64,000 nt of DNA from Georgenia_B sunbinii (GTDB taxonomy: Bacteria > Actinomycetota > Actinomycetes > Actinomycetales > Actinomycetaceae). The stretch lies in the NCBI RefSeq assembly GCF_036421855.1, contig NZ_JAZGOK010000003.1. One strand, 5' to 3'. The first letter of the stretch is position 1. Every line of letters begins with the position of its first letter. A model generated the notes under the pieces. That model was not told the origin of the DNA. It was given only the letters and a program-made list of their open reading frames with translations, and ran no database searches. The position numbers and the translations under genes are program-made. Below, piece by piece: positions 26,781 to 37,931 of this stretch.

Positions 26781-27703
26781 GAGTAGTGGACCTTCCGCTC
26801 GATGAAGCGCATCTGCAGCGCGGTGATCGCCAGCAGCAGGACGAACAGGATGGTGGCGACCGCCGACGCATAGCCGGCCCGGCCGTTGACGAAGCTCTCC
26901 TCGTAGACCTGGTACATCAGGGTGGTCGTGCCGCCGAGCGGTCCGCCGCGGGTCATCGCGTGGATGACGTCGAAGGTCTGCAGCGACGCGAGCATCAGCG
27001 TGACCAGCAGGAAGAAGGTGGTGGGGGTGATGAGCGGGAGCACGATCGAGCGCATGGTGCGGGCCGGGGAGGCGCCGTCGAGGGCCGCGGCATCCTTGAG
27101 GTCCTGCGGCACGGCCTGCAGTCCCGCGAGGTAGATGAGCGCGACGTAGCCGAGGTTCTTCCAGAGGTAGACGATGATCAGCATGACCAGCGCCCAGCCC
27201 GGCGACTGGTACCACTGGGGGGAGCTCAGGCCCACCGCACCGAGCAGGGTCGAGACGAGGCCGTAGCGTGGGTCGAAGATGAACAGCCAGAGGATGCCCA
27301 TCGCGAAGCCCGAGACGACGTAGGGCGCAAAGGCGGTCGCGCGCACGAAACCGCGCCCGGCCAGCTTCTGGTCGAGCAGGATCGCCAGCAGCAGCCCCAG
27401 GAGGATGGCGCCGCCCACGGTGGCCACCGTGAAGATGAGTGTGGTGGTCAGCACCTGCCCGGCGTGCGGGCTGGTGATCCACTCCTCGTAGTTGCCCCAC
27501 CCGATGAACCGGGCGACCGGCGATCCGAGGTTCCACTGCAGGAACGAGAGTCGGACGCTCTCCACCAGCGGCCGGTAGGTGAACACGAGCAGCAGCGCGA
27601 TGTTCGGGCCGGCGAGGACGAGGAACCAGGCCAACGCGCTCCGCCGTCGCCGCGCACCGAGTCTGGAGCGAGTCCTCGATGTCACCTGGGCAGGTGCCGT
27701 CAT
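26777..27703 (-). CDS. ugpA: ABC transporter permease (UgpA/MalF-like)
   Basis: 308-residue six-helix permease, first gene of the ugp-like operon. The EAA loop is DAAALDGASPARTMRSIVLP, where the canonical Glu is Asp. The ATG is preceded by GGAGACAGCGG. No ATPase gene follows in the operon; the UgpC/MsiK-type ATPase at 35383-36510 is the obvious partner. The upstream gap contains PHO-box-like repeats (27809-27851), suggesting phosphate-starvation control. Confidence 0.92.
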   Translation of the reverse strand: MTAPAQVTSRTRSRLGARRRRSALAWFLVLAGPNIALLLVFTYRPLVESVRLSFLQWNLGSPVARFIGWGNYEEWITSPHAGQVLTTTLIFTVATVGGAILLGLLLAILLDQKLAGRGFVRATAFAPYVVSGFAMGILWLFIFDPRYGLVSTLLGAVGLSSPQWYQSPGWALVMLIIVYLWKNLGYVALIYLAGLQAVPQDLKDAAALDGASPARTMRSIVLPLITPTTFFLLVTLMLASLQTFDVIHAMTRGGPLGGTTTLMYQVYEESFVNGRAGYASAVATILFVLLLAITALQMRFIERKVHYS

Positions 27704-27808
27704 CCGCTGTCTCCGAGCCGCGTCGTGGCCGCCGGGTGTGGCGGACCGGGACGGACGCTACGGCGTGCTCACGGCCGAATCGCCCGTGGCGCGGGGGCGT
27801 CGATGACT

Positions 27809-27851
27809 GTTCGGCAAGAGTTCATCCCGGGCACCCGGGCGTCATCGGGGC
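27809..27851 (+). promoter_or_regulatory. PHO-box-like direct repeats upstream of the ugp operon
   Basis: GTTCGGCAAGA (27809-27819) and GTTCATCCCGG (27820-27830) are adjacent 11-mers; the second fits the Streptomyces PhoP unit (GKTCAYYYRSG) at 10 of 11 positions. A looser GTCATCGGGGC follows at 27841, and an isolated GTTCATCCGGA lies at 27884-27894. They read on the plus strand, about 105-190 nt upstream of ugpA. Confidence 0.5.
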
Positions 27852-27948
27852 GTCGCCGGGCGGCCACGCCGACGACGTCGGGAGTTCATCCGGACGCGGT
27901 GACTCGGCAGGCGCCGGCGTCGTCCGGTGGCGACTCCACCGGGCGACG

Positions 27949-27987
27949 CGAAAGGCCGACAGCCCGCGGTGGGGTGTCGGCCTTTCG
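27949..27987 (-). terminator. Hairpin terminator downstream of the flotillin gene
   Basis: A 13-bp perfect stem (CGAAAGGCCGACA / TGTCGGCCTTTCG) with a 13-nt loop, 14 nt beyond the flotillin stop. The rest of the 27704-28000 gap holds only the PHO-box-like repeats and the presumed ugpA promoter. Confidence 0.8.
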
Positions 27988-28000
27988 GCGGCGGACCGGG

Positions 28001-29434
28001 TCAGAGCTGCGTGACGCCGTCCTCGCTGGGAACCGGCGACGCGGCCGGCGCGACACCCGCGAGCGCGGCAGCCAGGTCGATGCCGGTGAGCGCCTTGATG
28101 GTGGCAGCGCCCTCGCCGAGCACGCTCCCGGCGATCTTCGACACCGCGCCGGCGCCGTCGGTGCCGACGACGGTGAGGTTGTCGATGTTGCCGACCGGCT
28201 CGGCAGCCGCCCGCATCACCTCGGGCAGCTGGCCCACCAGCTGCTGGAGGATGACGGAGGTGCCCTGCTGGGCGAGCGCCTCTGCCTGCGCCTTGGTCGA
28301 CTCGGCGGTGGCCAGGCCCTCGGCCCTGGCCGCTTCGGCCCGCGCCTGGCCCAGCGCGGTGATCGACTCGGCCTCGTTGCGCTGCGCCTCGAGCTCGGCC
28401 TGCGCCAGCGTGGTGCGCTTGTACGCGTCGGCCTCCGCCTCGGCCTTTCGGGCGTCGCGCTCCCCCTCGGCCTCCTTCGCGGCGGCGTACGCGGCGGCGT
28501 CGGCGGGCTTGCGGATGTCGATGTCGAGCTGCTGCTCGGCGACCTTGGCCTTCTCCTCCAGCGCGGACCGCTCCTCGGTGGCCACGAGCCGCTCCTGCTC
28601 GGCGCGTGCCCGCTGGCCCGAGGCCTCGGCCTCGGCGTTCGCCTTGTCGGTCTGTGCCTTGATGCCGGCCTGCTTCAGCGCGAGGTCGCGCTGGCGCTCG
28701 GCGATCTCCTCCTGCGCCGCGAGCTGGGCGCTCTCGGACGCCAGCCGCGCCTGGGCCTCACGAACCTCGGCGACCCGGCGGGCGTCGGCGGCCTGCGCGC
28801 GGCCGAGGTTGTCGAGGTAGTCGGAGTCGGGCGTGGAGATGTCGGACAGGTTCACCAGGTCGATGTGGAAGCCCTGCTGGTGCAGGTCGGGCTTGATCGA
28901 GGCGAACACCTCGCGCTGCAGCTCGTCGCGCTTCTTGATGATGTCCTCGACCGGCATGGAGGCCAGCACCGGACGCAGCGCGCCCTCGAGCGCCTGCTGC
29001 AGCGGCTGCTCGAGCTTGGCCTGTTGGGAGGTGAACCGCTGCGCGGCCCGCAGGACGCCGTCGACGTCGCCGCGGACCTTGAAGGACACCGAGGCACGGA
29101 CGGCGACCTTGATGAAGTTGTTGTCGACGCCCTCGACGGTCAGTGCGATCTGCCGCTGCTCGAGCGAGATCTTGGTGACCGACTCGAAGAACGGCTTGAC
29201 GAACGTGCGGCCACCGATGACGACCCGGGGGCCTCTGGTCTCGGCCACCTGCCCGTCCTCCGGGAGGGCATCGAGGCTGCCGGTGGGGCCACCGCCCTTG
29301 GCGTCGCCGCGGCCGACGATGACGAGGGCCTCGTTGAGGTCGACCGTGCGGACCGACCGCCGGATCACGATGGCCAGGATGACGGCGACCACGAAGGCCG
29401 CGATGAGCACCGGGAGAGTGAGCAGGAGTTCCAA
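28001..29434 (-). CDS. Flotillin-like band 7/SPFH membrane protein
   Basis: 477-residue flotillin-type scaffold protein. One N-terminal transmembrane helix (about residues 3-25) is followed by an SPFH/band 7 domain (about 30-240) and a long Ala/Glu/Gln/Arg coiled coil (about 240-410). Flotillins organise membrane microdomains; no NfeD partner gene is adjacent. The TTG at 29434 with AAGGACACG upstream gives a protein starting just before the membrane helix. The open frame continues upstream across the tRNA-Thr gene, which rules out earlier starts. Confidence 0.9.
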   Translation of the reverse strand: MELLLTLPVLIAAFVVAVILAIVIRRSVRTVDLNEALVIVGRGDAKGGGPTGSLDALPEDGQVAETRGPRVVIGGRTFVKPFFESVTKISLEQRQIALTVEGVDNNFIKVAVRASVSFKVRGDVDGVLRAAQRFTSQQAKLEQPLQQALEGALRPVLASMPVEDIIKKRDELQREVFASIKPDLHQQGFHIDLVNLSDISTPDSDYLDNLGRAQAADARRVAEVREAQARLASESAQLAAQEEIAERQRDLALKQAGIKAQTDKANAEAEASGQRARAEQERLVATEERSALEEKAKVAEQQLDIDIRKPADAAAYAAAKEAEGERDARKAEAEADAYKRTTLAQAELEAQRNEAESITALGQARAEAARAEGLATAESTKAQAEALAQQGTSVILQQLVGQLPEVMRAAAEPVGNIDNLTVVGTDGAGAVSKIAGSVLGEGAATIKALTGIDLAAALAGVAPAASPVPSEDGVTQL

Positions 29435-29604
29435 GGACGTGTCCTTCTGGTTGAGGGGTTCCGCCGATACACCGAAGCATCCCACTGCGACGGGTTCCCC
29501 GGGGCCGGGCGCTCGGTGTCGGTGCGGCGGTAGGACGTCGACGCGCAGTGGTGCGCAGGTGACGATGAGCCAGTCCAGACCGGGCCTGATCAGACCCTCG
29601 TCGG

Positions 29605-29677
29605 AGCCGCCTATCGGATTCGAACCGATGACCGTCCGCTTACAAGGCGGGTGCTCTACCAGCTGAGCTAAGGCGGC
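29605..29677 (-). tRNA. tRNA-Thr (anticodon TGT)
   Basis: 73-nt cloverleaf: acceptor GCCGCCT/AGGCGGC, D-stem GCTC/GAGC, anticodon loop CTTGTAA (TGT) and T-loop GGTTCGAATCC. CCA is not encoded. The first anticodon-stem pair is a C27-A43 mismatch, which is unusual. Confidence 0.95.
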
Positions 29678-29749
29678 GGGTGGCGGGGCCACCGGCCCCG
29701 CCCCGGGGAAGTCTGCCAGATGTGTGGCGCGACCTCCCCGGGCGGATCG

Positions 29750-30529
29750 TCAGGCGGCGGCGCGAACGGCCTCGGCCAGGGCGCCCGGCGTCTGCCAGCC
29801 GGTGAACTCCTCGCCGTCGATGAGGATCGTCGGCGTGCCGCCGATGCCGTCCTTGGTGGCCTGCTGGGTGGCGGCCGAGACCCACTCGCTGAACTCGCCC
29901 TCGGCGAAGCTGTCGATGACGTTCTGCGGCACCCCGACCTCCGTGGCGACGCCGGCGATCTGCTCGTCGCTCAGCACCGTGGCGCCACCCTCCGGCTGGG
30001 CGGAGAACAGGCCCTCGTTGAAGGTGGAGAACTGCTCCGGTGCTGCGGTGGCCACCACGGCGAGCGCCTGCGCGCCACGCTGGGAGAAGTTGCTGGCGTC
30101 GGACATGAAGGCGACGGGGTGGAAGGTCACGGTCGCCTCACCGGCGGTGGCGAGCTCGTCGAGCACGCCGGCGTTGGTCGTCTCGAAGGTCCAGCAGTGG
30201 GTGCAGAGGTAGTCGAGGTAGACCTCCACCTCCGGCGCCCCCTCGTTGGTGCTGCCGACGCCCTCGGCGCCGAGGACGATGCCGCCGTTGTCGGTCGCGC
30301 CCGCGGGCTCGCCGTCGATGCCCTCGAGCGGCGAGCGGTTGGCGGCGGTGAGGATCGACACGACGGCGATGACGACGACGGCCACGAAGGCGACGACGCC
30401 GGTGATGATGAGGATGCGGTTGCGGCGGTTGCGGCGCTGCTGCGCCTCACGCAGCTTGCGGGCCTGCTCGCGCGCGGCGTCGCGGCGCTCCTGCTTGGAC
30501 TGCTGCTTGGCGGTGCTGGCACTGCTCAT
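29750..30529 (-). CDS. DsbA-like thioredoxin-fold membrane protein
   Basis: 259 residues: a charged N-terminus rich in Lys/Arg/Gln (1-38), one transmembrane helix (about 40-62), then an extracytoplasmic DsbA-type domain with active site CTHC in VYLDYLCTHCWTF and the cis-Pro loop GGTPTILIDG. It is probably a disulfide oxidoreductase outside the membrane, like many actinobacterial DsbA/MDP homologs. CAGGAGCC precedes the ATG at 30529. It is 72 nt from the tRNA-Thr. Confidence 0.9.
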   Translation of the reverse strand: MSSASTAKQQSKQERRDAAREQARKLREAQQRRNRRNRILIITGVVAFVAVVVIAVVSILTAANRSPLEGIDGEPAGATDNGGIVLGAEGVGSTNEGAPEVEVYLDYLCTHCWTFETTNAGVLDELATAGEATVTFHPVAFMSDASNFSQRGAQALAVVATAAPEQFSTFNEGLFSAQPEGGATVLSDEQIAGVATEVGVPQNVIDSFAEGEFSEWVSAATQQATKDGIGGTPTILIDGEEFTGWQTPGALAEAVRAAA

Positions 30530-30635
30530 GACGGCTCCTGACAAAGGGTGATCGGGGTGACGTGCCGCAGGGTGCGGCGTCCGTTGCTGCGGCCGGCGCC
30601 ACGATCAGGCTCTCCGCGACGGTGGGGAGAACGGA

Positions 30636-31118
30636 TCAGGCCGGCGTCGCCGCCGGGGGGCCACGCAGCAGCGGCACCCGCAGGTGGACGCTGCCGTGCA
30701 GCACCGCGACGGCGCTGCGGGCGGGCAGCAGCCGGACCGCGACCGGCGCATCGGAGTCGTGCGGCAGCATCTGCCACGGCGTCAGCCGCGCCACGCGGGC
30801 GAGCGACTGCCGCAGCGCGCGCAGCGCCCCCCAGCCACCGCTGACGGCGACGACGTGCAGCAGCAGCATCGGCAGCGTGAGGACGAGCGCGACGCCGAGG
30901 ACCTGCTCCTGCTCACCGCCGAGGGCGAGCCCGGTCGTCGGGCAGTCGGCCGTCGTGCGCAGCAGCGCGAGCCGGATACCGAGGTGGGCGACGCCGTCGG
31001 GCAGGGCGACGCACCTGGTCACCTGGACGAGGCCACCGAGGATTGCGCCGGCGGCAGGGAGCATGACGGCGCCGGCGAGGGCAAGGCCCTGCCAGGTCCG
31101 TCGATTCCGCACGCGCAC
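30636..31118 (-). CDS. Small membrane protein of unknown function
   Basis: 160 residues with two predicted membrane helices (about 10-32 and 70-95), Cys residues in the intervening loop (VTRCVAL, TADCPTTG) and an Arg/Leu-rich C-terminal half. The Cys pair in the predicted outside loop might form a disulfide. TACTCT (31125-31130) ends exactly 6 nt before the GTG start, supporting this start and a leaderless mRNA. It lies between the Ser/Thr kinase and the DsbA-like gene, all on the minus strand. No family recognised. Confidence 0.65.
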   Translation of the reverse strand: MRVRNRRTWQGLALAGAVMLPAAGAILGGLVQVTRCVALPDGVAHLGIRLALLRTTADCPTTGLALGGEQEQVLGVALVLTLPMLLLHVVAVSGGWGALRALRQSLARVARLTPWQMLPHDSDAPVAVRLLPARSAVAVLHGSVHLRVPLLRGPPAATPA

Positions 31119-31163
31119 GCACCAAGAGTACGTTGCCTGGCCTCGCCGGGGAACACCCGGCGA

Positions 31164-32825
31164 TCAGCCGATCGGCGCCGCCGGGAACGGGTCCCACGAG
31201 GGGGCGCCGACGTTGCCGAGCACGAGCGCGGTGACGAGTGCGCCGACGGCGGCCAGCGCGACCAGCGCGAGCGCGACGCGCAGCGGCCGCGGCACCGCAC
31301 CCAGCAGCAGCCGCGCTCCTTCCCGAGCGGCGCCCGACGGCGGCACCGACCACGCGAGCGCCGTGGCCACCAGCGCTGCCGCCCACAGCACCGCCGGCCA
31401 GACCTCCGGGCGCTGGCCCGCGAGGGCGTGCGTCAGCACCGCCGCGCTGACACCGATGATGCCGCCGATCAGCAGGCCTGGCAGCGCGGCGCCGACCGCC
31501 CACAGCAGGTGCCACGGCGCGCTCAGCCATGCCCGAGCGGCGTCCGCGCGGCGGAGCCCGCGCCGGGTCCTCACCTGGCGCAGCCGCTGGTTGCCGCGCC
31601 CCAGCGCGCCGCAGAGCACGAGCAGCCCGCCGAGAAGCAGCGCCCACGTTCCCGGCAGCAGGGCGGCCAGTCCACCGAGCGCCAGCCCGATGATCGCCAC
31701 GGTCAACGTGTGAGGGCGGGGGGCTTGCGCCCAGGGCGGAGGCACAGCCGGGTACCCGTGCAGGTCTCCCGCCGGCGGCTGGTGCGCCGCGCCGAACAGC
31801 TCGGCGCCCGGGTCCGCCCAGGGGCCGCGGTCCCACGGCTCGACGCCGCGCCCCGTGTGGGCGTCCTGCGAGTCCCAGGCCTCGTCGACCGGCGACCTCA
31901 CCGCCGGCATGCTCCGAGTTGCCGCCATGGCGGGCGCCAGCGCCGCCGGGGCGTACGACCGCGGCTGCTGGGCCGTGGGGGCGTCCATCGCGCGCGTCGT
32001 CGCCGCCGGCGGACGGGCGGTGAGCACCTGCGTGAGCGTGTCCAGGTCCCACTCACCGGTGAGCACGGCAAGCAGGTCCGCCGGCGCGATGCGGCGGCGC
32101 GGCTCGGGGTCGAGCGCCGCCCGCAGCGCCCTCGCCAGCGCCTCCGGCAGCCCTTCGGTGTCGACCACGCCGGTGCTCACCCGGGCCAGCACCGCCGGGA
32201 TGCTGCCGCGGCCGAACGGCGGACGGCCGGTGGCCGCGAAGGCGAGCACCGCCGCCCAGGCCCACCAGTCGCCGTCGGGCCCGGGGTCGGCGCCGGCGAT
32301 GACGTCGGGGTCGAGGTAGCCGGGGGTACCGGTGATCAAGCCGGTCTGGGTGAGGCGGACGTCGTCAGCGACCTGCGCGATCCCGAAGTCGATGATCACC
32401 GGACCGTTCGGCGCGAGCATGACGTTGCCCGGCTTGAGGTCACGGTGGGTGATGCCGGCCGCGTGGATGGCGTCGAGGCCGTCGGCTAGCCCGGCGGCCA
32501 GCTCCGCGAGGTCCTCGTCGGCCACCGGCGCCACCGTCCGGACGTACTCGTCGAGCGTGGGCCCCTCGACGAGCTCGGTGACGACGAACGCGTCGACGCC
32601 GTCCACCTCCGCGTCCAGCACGCGCGCCACCCGGTCGTGGCGCACCCGGTGGAGCAGCTCCACCTCGCGGCGCAGCCGCTGGCGCGCCGCCGGGTCGGCG
32701 CTGATCGACTCGTGGATGACCTTGACCGCCACCCGGTGGCCGTCGGCGTCGATCGCCTCGTGGACGGTCCCCATCCCGCCGGCGCCGAGCCGACGCACGA
32801 GTCGGTACCCCTCGATGCCGGTCAT
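31164..32825 (-). CDS. Ser/Thr protein kinase with multi-helix C-terminus
   Basis: 553 residues. The N-terminal Hanks-type kinase is intact: GAGGMG (14-19), Lys36 in VAVKV, HRDLKPGN (127-134), DFG (146-148) and TGTPGYLDPD activation loop. A Pro/Ala-rich linker of roughly 100 residues leads to a C-terminal region with about four to five hydrophobic helices (about 370-545). No PASTA or other sensor domain is visible, so the signal may come through the membrane part. TAGGTT ends 7 nt before the ATG at 32825. Confidence 0.92.
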   Translation of the reverse strand: MTGIEGYRLVRRLGAGGMGTVHEAIDADGHRVAVKVIHESISADPAARQRLRREVELLHRVRHDRVARVLDAEVDGVDAFVVTELVEGPTLDEYVRTVAPVADEDLAELAAGLADGLDAIHAAGITHRDLKPGNVMLAPNGPVIIDFGIAQVADDVRLTQTGLITGTPGYLDPDVIAGADPGPDGDWWAWAAVLAFAATGRPPFGRGSIPAVLARVSTGVVDTEGLPEALARALRAALDPEPRRRIAPADLLAVLTGEWDLDTLTQVLTARPPAATTRAMDAPTAQQPRSYAPAALAPAMAATRSMPAVRSPVDEAWDSQDAHTGRGVEPWDRGPWADPGAELFGAAHQPPAGDLHGYPAVPPPWAQAPRPHTLTVAIIGLALGGLAALLPGTWALLLGGLLVLCGALGRGNQRLRQVRTRRGLRRADAARAWLSAPWHLLWAVGAALPGLLIGGIIGVSAAVLTHALAGQRPEVWPAVLWAAALVATALAWSVPPSGAAREGARLLLGAVPRPLRVALALVALAAVGALVTALVLGNVGAPSWDPFPAAPIG

Positions 32826-32916
32826 GGCGCCAAACCTACCGACCAGCTGCTGCTCAGGCGCCATCGCAGGCCCCCGGGTAGCCTCAGAGCACCCCCTAGA
32901 AGGAGCTGATCAGCCC

Positions 32917-34343
<1,427 letters not shown>

Positions 34344-34347
<4 letters not shown>

Positions 34348-35204
34348 CCGATCCCACCATCGACCGCGGGGTGCCCGGCCCCGGCATCGACGCGCCGCTG
34401 TTCGTCGACCACCTCGAGGGTGGGCTGGACGCCTCCCTGCGCGAGCTCGCGAGCCGGCCGACGATCCTCGTCGCGCTCGACTTCGACGGCGTCCTCGCAC
34501 CGCTCGTCGACGACCCGTCCACCTCCCGCGTGACACCGGCGGCGGTCGACGCCGTCGCCCAGCTGGCGCCGCTGCCCGGCGTCGAGGTGGCGCTGATCTC
34601 CGGCCGCGACGCGACCACCCTCGTCCGGCTGGCGGAGGTCCCCGCAGGCGTCCGCGTCGTCGGCAGCCACGGCGCCGAGCCGGGCCGGACCACCACCGCG
34701 CCGAACGGCGAGCCCGCGTTCGACGGCGAGCCCCTCGCGCTCTCCCAGGCGCAGTCCGAGAGCTATGCCGAGGTGCTGCGCACCGTCACCGCCCTGGTCG
34801 CCGACCATCCCGGCGCCCGCGTGGAGACCAAGCCGGCCGCCGTCGTCGTCCACACCCGCGGCACCCCGGCCGAGGAGGCCGAGGAGATCCACCGGGCGGT
34901 GCTCGCCGGACCGGCGACCATCCCGGGCCTGCGGGTGCAGCGCGGCAAGGACGTCGTCGAGCTGGCCGTGCTGCACGTGAGCAAGGGCGACGCCGTCACC
35001 GACCTGCGCGCCGACACCGTCAGCGACGCCGTGCTGTTCATCGGCGACGACCTCACCGACGAGGACGCCTTCGCGGTGCTCGGCCCGGACGACCTCGGGA
35101 TCAAGGTCGGCGACGGCGAGACCGAGGCGGACTACCGGATCACCGACCCGGACGCCGTCGCCGCCGTGCTGCTCCGGCTCGTGGAGCTGCGCACCGGGAG
35201 GTGA
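34344..35204 (+). CDS. otsB: Trehalose-6-phosphate phosphatase OtsB
   Basis: HAD-type phosphatase, 286 residues, that finishes trehalose synthesis. Motif 1 is LDFDGVLAPL (nucleophile Asp), motif 2 is SGRD, the RGKDVVELA segment matches OtsB substrate-binding, and motif 4 is GDDLTDEDAF. In E. coli OtsB motif 1 is DxDGTL; here Val replaces Thr. It starts inside the otsA stop, so translation is coupled. Confidence 0.94.
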
Positions 35205-35304
35205 CGCAGCCCACATCACCCCTCACGCCGTCACTGCGGTCGATGCTGTGCGACGATGACACCTGCAACGCCGGGGCGTCGATGCTGGTCACCGCGGTCG
35301 CGCA

Positions 35305-35330
35305 GTGTCAAGGCGGACACGACCTGACAC
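35305..35330. promoter_or_regulatory. Short inverted repeat upstream of the msiK/ugpC-like gene
   Basis: GTGTCA-N14-TGACAC in the 178-bp gap between otsB and the ABC ATPase gene. It may be a regulator site for the ATPase gene. Weak evidence; no clear promoter hexamers seen. Confidence 0.3.
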
Positions 35331-35382
35331 CTTTCACTACGGATCGTCCGGCACGTACCTGCCGGTGGAGGGATTGTTTCTC

Positions 35383-36510
<1,128 letters not shown>

Positions 36511-36525
36511 GCTGAGACCGCCGTG

Positions 36526-36569
36526 TGCCGCAGGGGCGGGCCCGAGCTCTCGGGTCCGTCCCTGCGGCA
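36526..36569 (+). terminator. Long hairpin terminator after the ABC ATPase gene
   Basis: A 21-bp stem with two G-U wobbles and a 2-4 nt loop, starting 15 nt after the stop. Only 25 nt separate it from the next start codon. Confidence 0.85.
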
Positions 36570-36594
36570 TGTCAGCCCCCGGGAGGACTCGCCG

Positions 36595-37842
36595 ATGCCA
36601 CCGTCACTGCAGATCACCGCGTCACAGCTCGACCCGGCGCTGCTCGACCTGCCGTGGGAACGCCCGCTGGAGGACTGGCCGGAGGACGTGCTCGCCGCGC
36701 TGCCCCGTGGCCTCTCCCGGCACATCGTGCGCTTCGTCAAGCTCTCCGGGCGGGTGATCGCGGTCAAGGAGATCAGCGAGCGGGTCGCCTTCCACGAGTA
36801 CGAGGAACTGCGCAACCTCGTGCGGATCAACGCCCCGACGGTGCGACCGCTCGCGGTCATCACCGGCCGCGCGACGCCGCTGGGCGAGCCGCTCGACTCC
36901 GCGCTGGTGACCGAGCACCTGCAGTTCTCGCTGCCCTACCGGGCGCTGTTCTCCCAGTACCTGCGCCCCGACACCGCCACCCGGCTCATCGACGCGCTGG
37001 CGGTGCTGCTCGTGCGCCTCCACCTCCTCGGCTTCTACTGGGGGGACGTCTCGCTGTCCAACACCCTCTTCCGCCGGGACGCCGGCGCGTTCGCTGCCTA
37101 CCTGGTGGACGCCGAGACCGGGGAGTTCCACCCCACCCTCAGCCCCGGGCAGCGTAACTACGACCTCGACCTCGCGCGGACGAACATCATCGGTGAGCTG
37201 ATGGACCTGCAGGCGGGCGAGGTGGTCGACGACGACCTCGACGTCGTCGCCGTCGGCAACCGGATCGTCGAGCGCTACGAGTCGTTGTGGGCCGAGCTCA
37301 CCCGCCTCGAGGCGGTCGACACCGGCGAGCGCTGGCGGGTGGCGGCCCGCATCAACCGGCTCAACGAGCTCGGCTTCGACGTCGACGAGCTGTCCATCAC
37401 CACCGACATCGACGGCACCACGCTGCAGATCCGGCCGAAGGTCGTCGACGCGGGCCACCACCACCGCCGGATGATGCGGCTCACCGGGCTCGACGTCCAG
37501 GAGAACCAGGCGCGGCGGATGCTCAACGACCTCGACGCGTTCCGGGCGGCCACCGACCGGCAGGGCGAGGACGAGGAGTTCGTCGCCCACGACTGGCTGG
37601 CCAAGGTGTTCGAGCCGACCGTCCGTGCCATCCCCCGCGAGCTTCGCGGGAAGCTCGAGCCCGCCGAGATCTTCCACGAGGTGCTCGAGCACCGCTGGTT
37701 CCTCGCGGAGAAGGCGCAGCGGGACATCGGGCTGCCCGCGGCGGTGGCGAGCTACGTGGAAGAGGTGCTGCGGCACCGGCCCGACGAGCGCTCGTTCCTC
37801 GACGCCGCCACCGGCGAGCTGCCGGCGCTCGAGGACCGGTAG
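36595..37842 (+). CDS. DUF4032 protein (kinase-like fold)
   Basis: 415-residue actinobacterial protein. The N-terminal half looks like a lipopolysaccharide-kinase/Kdo-kinase fold: Lys in VIAVKEIS, then the catalytic-loop-like FYWGDVSLSNTLF and YLVDAETGEFH as the metal-binding part. The C-terminal half is the DUF4032 region (about 215-385). Substrate unknown. The ATG at 36595 has GGGAGGA upstream. Its mRNA must either start inside the terminator region or read through it. It converges with rlmB. Confidence 0.85.
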   Translation: MPPSLQITASQLDPALLDLPWERPLEDWPEDVLAALPRGLSRHIVRFVKLSGRVIAVKEISERVAFHEYEELRNLVRINAPTVRPLAVITGRATPLGEPLDSALVTEHLQFSLPYRALFSQYLRPDTATRLIDALAVLLVRLHLLGFYWGDVSLSNTLFRRDAGAFAAYLVDAETGEFHPTLSPGQRNYDLDLARTNIIGELMDLQAGEVVDDDLDVVAVGNRIVERYESLWAELTRLEAVDTGERWRVAARINRLNELGFDVDELSITTDIDGTTLQIRPKVVDAGHHHRRMMRLTGLDVQENQARRMLNDLDAFRAATDRQGEDEEFVAHDWLAKVFEPTVRAIPRELRGKLEPAEIFHEVLEHRWFLAEKAQRDIGLPAAVASYVEEVLRHRPDERSFLDAATGELPALEDR

Positions 37843-37931
37843 GCCCGAGTCCTCCTGGGCGGCCCTTCGCCGCCGCGGATCCGGCCCGTCGCCGGACGCC
37901 CGCCGCAGGTCCGGCCACGGGCCAAGGAGGG

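Noticed and set aside
29435..29692. N-terminal extension of the flotillin gene up to 29692
   Set aside because: The extension crosses the tRNA-Thr gene and lacks conserved sequence; the TTG at 29434 has a good ribosome binding site.
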